From assembly GCF_029227915.1 (NCBI RefSeq), contig NC_079883.1:9858001-9922000 (forward strand): a DNA stretch of 64,000 nucleotides, in the 5' to 3' direction. Positions within the stretch are counted from its first letter, which is position 1. Each line of letters starts with the position of its first letter. Positions 55,079 through 64,000 of the stretch are shown in pieces. The translations under genes were made by a program, and so were the position numbers. The DNA comes from Hydractinia symbiolongicarpus (lineage: Eukaryota; Cnidaria; Hydrozoa; Anthoathecata; Hydractiniidae). Below the pieces are notes generated by a model. The model saw only the letters and a program-made list of their open reading frames with translations. It made no database searches and was not told where the DNA came from.

Positions 55079-55151
55079 CGCCCTGTGGCCCAATGGATAA
55101 GGCATCTGACTACGAATCAGGGGATTCCAGGTTCGACTCCTGGCAGGGTCG
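55079..55151 (+). tRNA. tRNA-Arg(ACG)
   Basis: C at position 1, standard type. Confidence 0.85.
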
Positions 55152-55279
55152 CACTGTCGCATTTCGGCTGCATGGTCTACTGTGTAACGCGCGCGCACGT
55201 TCTGGCGTAATGCGTTGATAAACGGAATGTACGCAGTCATATTGGAAAGTAATATCACGCACTTAGTATCGTCGCCTTT

Positions 55280-55388
55280 GTTAGCATTCATGTAAGTTAC
55301 CATCCACTCGCTACAGTCGCTCTCCATCCTACGGCTAAATCAACAGCCGTGATTTTTACTATGTCGCCGTCCATCCGTACGCGGTGAC
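55280..55388 (+). ncRNA. Candidate Sm-class RNA, spliced-leader-like
   Basis: Intact copy of the unit 1 candidate. Confidence 0.35.
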
Positions 55389-55473
55389 AGTTGTAAGCTT
55401 TACAGTAACGTGACATGCTCCACAAGCAGTTACGGTGTGTGGACGATGCCTATCATGGCAACGCTTGTTCTTT

Positions 55474-55659
55474 ATCGCTTCTCGGCCTAATGGCTAAGAT
55501 CAAGTGTAGTATCTGTTCTTATCAGTTTAATATCTGGTAGGCCATTCTCTGAATGGTCAGTATATTAATCTGATTTTTGGCCTTGGGTCATGGAGGTGGA
55601 TTCATTCACGCCGTGACCACGGGTTGCCTTGGTGTTGCACTATTACCGATGGCGGCCCA
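55474..55659 (+). ncRNA. U2 snRNA
   Basis: Intact 186-nt copy. Confidence 0.95.
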
Positions 55660-55850
55660 CATAAGCAATAAAAGAATAATAGCAGTCCTCTTTCCGACGG
55701 CACTCTGCATAGTCTACGGCGGGAACAAAACGCGTACACTGGGGGAGAATACAGCCTATGCCCCGCGACACGGCAGTTTATAACACACTCAAGCCACAAG
55801 CATTAACAAACTTTGAAGGGTACCCTCATGCTACGGTGCAGTTCCAACTC

Positions 55851-56016
55851 ATACTTACCTGACGGGGAAGTAAAGACTGATCAATGAGGGTTTTCTTCCA
55901 GAGTGAGGCTCTTGCATTGCACTACGCTTGGGCTGACCTCTGCGATTACTGCAAACGTCAGTAACTCGACCGTACAATTTCTGGTAGTGGGGGCCTGCGT
56001 CCGCGCTCGCCCCCTC
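55851..56016 (+). ncRNA. U1 snRNA
   Basis: Intact 166-nt copy. Confidence 0.95.
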
Positions 56017-56364
56017 CTTAAGTCAAAATGAATGAGCTTAGAAAAGTTGCGCGGCCAAATGTCGGTGGTGACTTAAACGCTAAGGTAAAACCTCGCTTGG
56101 CTGTTACGAAACGTGATTGCGATATAAGTCCTCGGAAGGCGGCGGAATTTTATTTTATTTGCCATTCCGTCAGGGTTATTGGATGATCGGCAATAGATCG
56201 AGTTTGTATGCATTTGAAAGCTCTTTTTTCTCGTACTATCACCTGAAAATGTCGTAGGAAAATGTCATAGGAAACACTTTCAACAACCGCCACGTTCCTT
56301 AATTGTTATAACAAGAAATATATCACAGCACCATTGAAATGAAAAGGCAACAAATGAAAATGAA

Positions 56365-56484
56365 AAGCCTACGACACCGGGAGTTCCCAGGCGGTCCCCC
56401 ATCCAAGTACTATCCCGGCCCGACGATGCTTAACTTCCGTGATCAGACGAGAACGGGTGTGTTCATCGTGGTATGGCCGTAGAC
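56365..56484 (-). rRNA. 5S rRNA
   Basis: Intact 120-nt copy. Confidence 0.97.
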
Positions 56485-56681
56485 ATTAGTAGGGGCAAAT
56501 ACGTGCAATTTATTTTGACGTTGTGATCAAATTTTTTTATTTAATTTCTTTGAGTTACTTAGGACAAGGCGTATGCATGGATTATCTATTAGACTTTAAG
56601 GTTATAGTTTTGTGAAAAAAACAATGTTTTTTTAAAGATGTGTGGCTATAAAAATAGCCGTTGTTTTCTGAGTGTAGCGGT

Positions 56682-57062
56682 TTACTTCTTCTGTCCTTTG
56701 TCGTTCTTCTTTGGGAGTAAGACAGCTTGAATGTTTGGCAAAACACCACCAGCTGCAATGGTTACACCGCTCAAAAGTTTGTTTAATTCTTCATCATTAC
56801 GAACAGCCAATTGTAAATGTCTTGGAATAATCCTAGCTTTTTTGTTGTCTCTTGCTGCGTTACCAGCCAACTCCAATATCTCAGCAGATAAATATTCCAA
56901 GACGGCTGCTAAGTAAACTGGTGCTCCAGATCCAATTCGGTTAGCATAGTGCCCTCTACGAAGGAATCTATGCACTCTACCGACTGGAAATTGAAGTCCA
57001 GCTCTTGAGGATCTTGTCTTGGCTTTAGCCTTAGCTTTTCCACCTTTTCCACGTCCAGACAT
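56682..57062 (-). CDS. H2A: Histone H2A
   Basis: Identical protein; stem-loop 56644-56659. Confidence 0.98.
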   Translation of the reverse strand: MSGRGKGGKAKAKAKTRSSRAGLQFPVGRVHRFLRRGHYANRIGSGAPVYLAAVLEYLSAEILELAGNAARDNKKARIIPRHLQLAVRNDEELNKLLSGVTIAAGGVLPNIQAVLLPKKNDKGQKK

Positions 57063-57346
57063 AACTGCGATTTGATTTGTAAGTTAATACAAAAACGTAC
57101 GAATATTTAACGTAAGTGTTAACGAAATAAACTTTACTCGTTTTTTCATCATAAAAATAGGATCGAAATCATGTTTTTTTAACCAATCATAATTAAGTAT
57201 TAAACAAAAGATTTTTTTTTTAACCAATTAAATTGCGTATCGGCGTTTTCGGATCGAATTCGATCCGATTTTTTTACTTATAAACAAAAAGTTTTGACTT
57301 GCAGTTTAATGCTTATTTACAAGTTAAGTAGCAAAAATTTTTAACC

Positions 57347-57751
57347 ATGTCTGACGCAGCAGCTAAAGGAGGAAAACAGGCACCTAAAGTAGCCAAGAAA
57401 GGTGAAAAAAGAGCCGGCAAAAAAGGAGGAAAGATTGGTGGAACTGGTGAAAAGAAACGCAAGAGAAAGAGAAAGGAAAGTTATGCTATTTACATCTACA
57501 ATGTTTTGAAACAAGTTCACCCAGATGTCGGAGTTTCAAGCAAAGCTATGAGCATCATGAACTCATTTGTCAACGACATCTTTGAGCGCATTGCTTCCGA
57601 AGCTTCGCGTTTGGCTCTTCAAAACAAAAAGTCGACCATCTCTTCTCGTGAAATTCAAACCGCAGTACGTCTTCTCTTGCCTGGAGAACTTGCAAAACAC
57701 GCAGTCAGTGAAGGAACAAAAGCCGTCACAAAATACACAAGCAGCAAGTAA
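57347..57751 (+). CDS. H2B: Histone H2B
   Basis: Identical protein; stem-loop 57775-57790. Confidence 0.98.
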   Translation: MSDAAAKGGKQAPKVAKKGEKRAGKKGGKIGGTGEKKRKRKRKESYAIYIYNVLKQVHPDVGVSSKAMSIMNSFVNDIFERIASEASRLALQNKKSTISSREIQTAVRLLLPGELAKHAVSEGTKAVTKYTSSK

Positions 57752-58213
57752 ACCAACGTCTACCAAACACAAACGGTCTTTTTTAAGACCACACATCTTT
57801 AAAAAAACATTTACTTGGCGTCACTACAAGTTAACCGAAGTTAATAAAACTTCTAAATAATGTGCTTAAGAACACTAGCCTACATTTAAAATACTTCCCC
57901 ATGTGTGTGTGTGGATTAGCTTCACTTTTCATACGTATTATTAGCTGTACTTGCAGAAAAGACAAGTACATTGATCCATGTTATTGCTTACATTTAACTT
58001 AACCCAGCTTTTCACGGAAACACTCCCAGGCAAATTAACCCTACAAAGTATTTCTAAATTTTTTTTGTGTCATATATGACATAGTATCGTATAGCAATAA
58101 ATGTAACTGTGACAAGACTTTACACATTGTGTAATTTGGAAGCGTGCACAAAGTAATGTTTTAAAAGATTTGTGGCTATAAAAATAGCCGTTTTTGTTGA
58201 GCAATGACAACGC

Positions 58214-58570
<357 letters not shown>

Positions 58571-59048
58571 TTAACAGAATTCAGACAGCTTTAAAAAGAG
58601 GCCATAAAATTACCTACTGCTCGTGGAAACACCCTAATTAACCAATAGAGTTGCGTCATTACAAAATGTTCCGAACATTTTGTACATTTTTTTAAGTAAA
58701 ACTGTAGTTTTTTTAAAAATTCGTGGTCTTAATGTTTCAGTAAGGCAATAAATTTGGCATCGTTGGAATTCGCCAAACCTTCTGCTACTTACTAAAAAAA
58801 AAAAAAGTCAAAAGCTTTTGTGTATCAGAAGATACAGCCGTTTTCCCGTAGCCAAAAAACACAGATTTTATAAAAATGTTAAAGTAATGAGCGTAATGTC
58901 ATTATGCAGCCAATCAGAAATTACTTTCTTAGCACCAATCAAATGGTTTGTTTTGAACCTTAGCTGTCAATCAATATGAGAAATAAAACTTTGGCGCGAT
59001 AGTGCATTTTAGACCGTCTTGTGTATCCGTACTACATCGACTTCTTAA

Positions 59049-59462
<414 letters not shown>

Positions 59463-59823
59463 GCATCTTACCAAACAAAAAACGGCTATTTTTATAGCCA
59501 CACATCCATAAAAAATATTACGGCTAGCTTTTTATATCAAACTTTGTTCTGCTTTCTGTTTAAATTTTATGCTACATAAAAATTTTATGCTACATAAAGT
59601 TTGACAATGTTAAAAATATGAAGGGCAAGAAAAGTAAAAGCAAGAAAATAAGAAATTTAAAAACGAAAATACTTAAACTTAGGGAATCTAATCTTAAAAT
59701 TACTCTTTTTTAACTGTTTAAGTGACTTAAACAAGTTTAACTTTGTACCAAGATAATGTTTTTTTGTAAATGTGTGGCTATAAAAATAGCCGTTTGTTAA
59801 TGTAATAGCCAGATACACACAAA

Positions 59824-60375
59824 TTATTTTTTTGCGGTCTTCTTTGCTGCCTTTTTGGGAGTCTTTTTGACCTTCTTTGCTGCAGGTTTTTTAGCAACAG
59901 GCTTCTTTGTGGGTTTCTTAGCTGCTGGTTTCTTAGCCGAGGCTTTCTTTGTGGCAGGCTTCTTTGCTGCTTTCTTTGGCGTGCTCTTCTTTGCTGGCTT
60001 CTTTTTTGGTGTACTTTTCTTTGCAGTAGGCTTCTTTGCCGTTGGCTTTTTTGCTGCGGCCTTTTTCTTAGGTTTTTCTTTTTTTACCTGACCTAGCTTG
60101 AATGATCCAGAAGCACCAGTGCCTTTAGTTTGAATCAAATCGCCTGATGTTACTCCTCGTTTAAGAGCCATTTTCAGATGATGATCTGAGTTTTCAGCAA
60201 CTTTGTAATTTGCATGAATATATTTTGTAATAGCTTGGCGAGATGAACCACCGCGTTCCTTTAGGGTAGCGATAGCAGCCTTGATCATGTCCACATATTT
60301 AGGGTGATCAGCTGTCTTCTTTGCAGCAGGTTTCTTCTTGGGTGCGATTTTCTTTGGAGAAGCTGCTTCACTCAT
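59824..60375 (-). CDS. H1: Histone H1
   Basis: Standard protein (Ala55); stem-loop 59776-59791. Confidence 0.97.
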   Translation of the reverse strand: MSEAASPKKIAPKKKPAAKKTADHPKYVDMIKAAIATLKERGGSSRQAITKYIHANYKVAENSDHHLKMALKRGVTSGDLIQTKGTGASGSFKLGQVKKEKPKKKAAAKKPTAKKPTAKKSTPKKKPAKKSTPKKAAKKPATKKASAKKPAAKKPTKKPVAKKPAAKKVKKTPKKAAKKTAKK

Positions 60376-60954
60376 TTTTAATGTTTTCTTACAACAATCC
60401 AACGATAAACGATGCTTGTTATCACAGTAGAAGTATACTAAACATTACCGTGTAAATGAGATATAATTTAAGACGGTGCGAAGTATGCGGACGTAAAAGT
60501 ACCACTCCCGGGAATTGATTTGGCGCGAAAACAGAAATGTGTGTTTCTGTACATCGTATAATGTCCGTTTTGGGAGCCGCGACTATGCGAAAGCATGTTA
60601 ATTTTTATTTGTAGCACGACGCAATAGTCTGAAAGAGAAGCTGCTGGAGTTTGAGGTCTTCAGCATTACATCTACTCTGTTAATTTGGGCTTCTTCCGCG
60701 CCCGTGTTAGGATTTTCATAAAGCGTTCTTTGGTTTGCGTTGCGTATGTCGGCCTACATCATCGACACGGCCTGTTTCCGGCTATTAGGAGCAATTCATA
60801 TATTGGGCACTGCGTTTCGACTTTTTTATTAGACCACAGTAAAAAAATTCACTCACAGAAGTCCCTTTCTTTCATGGCTACAAACACGAAGAATTCTGTC
60901 GTAAGTAAAACGAATGCGCAAGCCAAAATAACGATGGGGCGAAGTCATAAGCAT

Positions 60955-61027
60955 CGCCCTGTGGCCCAATGGATAAGGCATCTGACTACGAATCAGGGGA
61001 TTCCAGGTTCGACTCCTGGCAGGGTCG
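60955..61027 (+). tRNA. tRNA-Arg(ACG)
   Basis: C at position 1, standard type. Confidence 0.85.
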
Positions 61028-61155
61028 CACTGTCGCATTTCGGCTGCATGGTCTACTGTGTAACGCGCGCGCACGTTCTGGCGTAATGCGTTGATAAACG
61101 GAATGTACGCAGTCATATTGGAAAGTAATATCACGCACTTAGTATCGTCGCCTTT

Positions 61156-61264
61156 GTTAGCATTCATGTAAGTTACCATCCACTCGCTACAGTCGCTCTC
61201 CATCCTACGGCTAAATCAACAGCCGTGATTTTTACTATGTCGCCGTCCATCCGTACGCGGTGAC
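61156..61264 (+). ncRNA. Candidate Sm-class RNA, spliced-leader-like
   Basis: Intact copy of the unit 1 candidate. Confidence 0.35.
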
Positions 61265-61349
61265 AGTTGTAAGCTTTACAGTAACGTGACATGCTCCACA
61301 AGCAGTTACGGTGTGTGGACGATGCCTATCATGGCAACGCTTGTTCTTT

Positions 61350-61535
61350 ATCGCTTCTCGGCCTAATGGCTAAGATCAAGTGTAGTATCTGTTCTTATCA
61401 GTTTAATATCTGGTAGGCCATTCTCTGAATGGTCAGTATATTAATCTGATTTTTGGCCTTGGGTCATGGAGGTGGATTCATTCACGCCGTGACCACGGGT
61501 TGCCTTGGTGTTGCACTATTACCGATGGCGGCCCA
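61350..61535 (+). ncRNA. U2 snRNA
   Basis: Intact 186-nt copy. Confidence 0.95.
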
Positions 61536-61726
61536 CATAAGCAATAAAAGAATAATAGCAGTCCTCTTTCCGACGGCACTCTGCATAGTCTACGGCGGGA
61601 ACAAAACGCGTACACTGGGGGAGAATACAGCCTATGCCCCGCGACACGGCAGTTTATAACACACTCAAGCCACAAGCATTAACAAACTTTGAAGGGTACC
61701 CTCATGCTACGGTGCAGTTCCAACTC

Positions 61727-61892
61727 ATACTTACCTGACGGGGAAGTAAAGACTGATCAATGAGGGTTTTCTTCCAGAGTGAGGCTCTTGCATTGCACTA
61801 CGCTTGGGCTGACCTCTGCGATTACTGCAAACGTCAGTAACTCGACCGTACAATTTCTGGTAGTGGGGGCCTGCGTCCGCGCTCGCCCCCTC
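61727..61892 (+). ncRNA. U1 snRNA
   Basis: Intact 166-nt copy. Confidence 0.95.
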
Positions 61893-62240
61893 CTTAAGTC
61901 AAAATGAATGAGCTTAGAAAAGTTGCGCGGCCAAATGTCGGTGGTGACTTAAACGCTAAGGTAAAACCTCGCTTGGCTGTTACGAAACGTGATTGCGATA
62001 TAAGTCCTCGGAAGGCGGCGGAATTTTATTTTATTTGCCATTCCGTCAGGGTTATTGGATGATCGGCAATAGATCGAGTTTGTATGCATTTGAAAGCTCT
62101 TTTTTCTCGTACTATCACCTGAAAATGTCGTAGGAAAATGTCATAGGAAACACTTTCAACAACCGCCACGTTCCTTAATTGTTATAACAAGAAATATATC
62201 ACAGCACCATTGAAATGAAAAGGCAACAAATGAAAATGAA

Positions 62241-62360
62241 AAGCCTACGACACCGGGAGTTCCCAGGCGGTCCCCCATCCAAGTACTATCCCGGCCCGAC
62301 GATGCTTAACTTCCGTGATCAGACGAGAACGGGTGTGTTCATCGTGGTATGGCCGTAGAC
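62241..62360 (-). rRNA. 5S rRNA
   Basis: Intact 120-nt copy. Confidence 0.97.
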
Positions 62361-62557
62361 ATTAGTAGGGGCAAATACGTGCAATTTATTTTGACGTTGT
62401 GATCAAATTTTTTTATTTAATTTCTTTGAGTTACTTAGGACAAGGCGTATGCATGGATTATCTATTAGACTTTAAGGTTATAGTTTTGTGAAAAAAACAA
62501 TGTTTTTTTAAAGATGTGTGGCTATAAAAATAGCCGTTGTTTTCTGAGTGTAGCGGT

Positions 62558-62938
62558 TTACTTCTTCTGTCCTTTGTCGTTCTTCTTTGGGAGTAAGACA
62601 GCTTGAATGTTTGGCAAAACACCACCAGCTGCAATGGTTACACCGCTCAAAAGTTTGTTTAATTCTTCATCATTACGAACAGCCAATTGTAAATGTCTTG
62701 GAATAATCCTAGCTTTTTTGTTGTCTCTTGCTGCGTTACCAGCCAACTCCAATATCTCAGCAGATAAATATTCCAAGACGGCTGCTAAGTAAACTGGTGC
62801 TCCAGATCCAATTCGGTTAGCATAGTGCCCTCTACGAAGGAATCTATGCACTCTACCGACTGGAAATTGAAGTCCAGCTCTTGAGGATCTTGTCTTGGCT
62901 TTAGCCTTAGCTTTTCCACCTTTTCCACGTCCAGGCAT
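62558..62938 (-). CDS. H2A: Histone H2A, Ser to Pro after initiator Met
   Basis: A single base change at 62935 turns the start MSGRGK into MPGRGK. The usual N-terminal Ser, which is acetylated and phosphorylated in H2A, is lost; the rest is identical. Stem-loop 62520-62535. Confidence 0.97.
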   Translation of the reverse strand: MPGRGKGGKAKAKAKTRSSRAGLQFPVGRVHRFLRRGHYANRIGSGAPVYLAAVLEYLSAEILELAGNAARDNKKARIIPRHLQLAVRNDEELNKLLSGVTIAAGGVLPNIQAVLLPKKNDKGQKK

Positions 62939-63222
62939 AACTGCGATTTGATTTGTAAGTTAATACAAAAACGTACGAATATTTAACGTAAGTGTTAACG
63001 AAATAAACTTTACTCGTTTTTTCATCATAAAAATAGGATCGAAATCATGTTTTTTTAACCAATCATAATTAAGTATTAAACAAAAGATTTTTTTTTTAAC
63101 CAATTAAATTGCGTATCGGCGTTTTCGGATCGAATTCGATCCGATTTTTTTACTTATAAACAAAAAGTTTTGACTTGCAGTTTAATGCTTATTTACAAGT
63201 TAAGTAGCAAAAATTTTTAACC

Positions 63223-63627
63223 ATGTCTGACGCAGCAGCTAAAGGAGGAAAACAGGCACCTAAAGTAGCCAAGAAAGGTGAAAAAAGAGCCGGCAAAAAA
63301 GGAGGAAAGATTGGTGGAACTGGTGAAAAGAAACGCAAGAGAAAGAGAAAGGAAAGTTATGCTATTTACATCTACAATGTTTTGAAACAAGTTCACCCAG
63401 ATGTCGGAGTTTCAAGCAAAGCTATGAGCATCATGAACTCATTTGTCAACGACATCTTTGAGCGCATTGCTTCCGAAGCTTCGCGTTTGGCTCTTCAAAA
63501 CAAAAAGTCGACCATCTCTTCTCGTGAAATTCAAACCGCAGTACGTCTTCTCTTGCCTGGAGAACTTGCAAAACACGCAGTCAGTGAAGGAACAAAAGCC
63601 GTCACAAAATACACAAGCAGCAAGTAA
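63223..63627 (+). CDS. H2B: Histone H2B
   Basis: Identical protein; last gene in the window; stem-loop 63651-63666. Confidence 0.98.
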   Translation: MSDAAAKGGKQAPKVAKKGEKRAGKKGGKIGGTGEKKRKRKRKESYAIYIYNVLKQVHPDVGVSSKAMSIMNSFVNDIFERIASEASRLALQNKKSTISSREIQTAVRLLLPGELAKHAVSEGTKAVTKYTSSK

Positions 63628-64000
63628 ACCAACGTCTACCAAACACAAACGGTCTTTTTTAAGACCACACATCTTTAAAAAAACATTTACTTGGCGTCAC
63701 TACAAGTTAACCGAAGTTAATAAAACTTCTAAATAATGTGCTTAAGAACACTAGCCTACATTTAAAATACTTCCCCATGTGTGTGTGTGGATTAGCTTCA
63801 CTTTTCATACGTATTATTAGCTGTACTTGCAGAAAAGACAAGTACATTGATCCATGTTATTGCTTACATTTAACTTAACCCAGCTTTTCACGGAAACACT
63901 CCCAGGCAAATTAACCCTACAAAGTATTTCTAAATTTTTTTTGTGTCATATATGACATAGTATCGTATAGCAATAAATGTAACTGTGACAAGACTTTACA

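Larger units (their letters stand above)
59752..64000 (-). repeat. Repeat unit 12 (inverted, cut by window end)
   Basis: Standard type up to the H2B-H4 spacer. The last 330 bp are spacer with no gene; H4 and H3 lie beyond the window. Confidence 0.95.

Overview
The window is a run of a ~5.88 kb tandem repeat from an animal nuclear genome. Each full unit holds all five replication-dependent histone genes (H3, H4, H2B, H2A, H1), a 5S rRNA gene, U1 and U2 snRNA genes and a tRNA-Arg(ACG) gene. The histone genes lack introns and end in the metazoan histone 3' stem-loop, with AT-rich spacers. The H2B tail, the H1 sequence and the AT-rich composition suggest a cnidarian, probably a hydrozoan (Hydra/Hydractinia-like). 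That assignment is an inference and no species is claimed. No transposon, CRISPR or bacterial feature was seen.

Layout. Units 1-7 run in one orientation, starting at 1, 5890, 11766, 17642, 23518, 29394 and 35272. In these the order and strands are H3(-) H4(+) H2B(-) H2A(+) 5S(+) U1(-) U2(-) tRNA(-) H1(+). Unit 7 is cut by exactly 500 N (37218-37717). After the gap the array continues in the opposite orientation: partial unit 8 (37718-42171), unit 9 (42172-48023), unit 10 (48024-53875), unit 11 (53876-59751) and partial unit 12 (59752-64000). To convert unit-1 positions, add 5889 for unit 2 (5876 beyond position 4201), then 5876 per unit up to unit 5.

Genes together. H3/H4 and H2B/H2A are divergent pairs, each sharing a promoter spacer with CCAAT boxes. 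H1 stands alone with a strong E2F-type site, and the H3 promoter has a weaker one. The array therefore combines nucleosome proteins (S-phase expression), a ribosomal RNA, two spliceosomal RNAs and an arginine tRNA. U1 and U2 share a proximal-sequence-element-like motif at about -55. Between tRNA and U2 lies an unannotated segment with a splice-donor-like hexamer, two hairpins and an Sm-like site; it could be a spliced-leader-type RNA gene.

Variation. Copies are almost identical, with these exceptions: a 13-bp duplication inside U2 of unit 1; many homopolymer indels in units 6-7 beside the gap, most likely consensus errors; a diverged subfamily spanning unit 8 to early unit 10, with a 22-bp deletion after 5S and a changed tRNA position 1; a 25-bp deletion in unit 10; and single amino-acid changes in H1 of unit 11 and H2A of unit 12.
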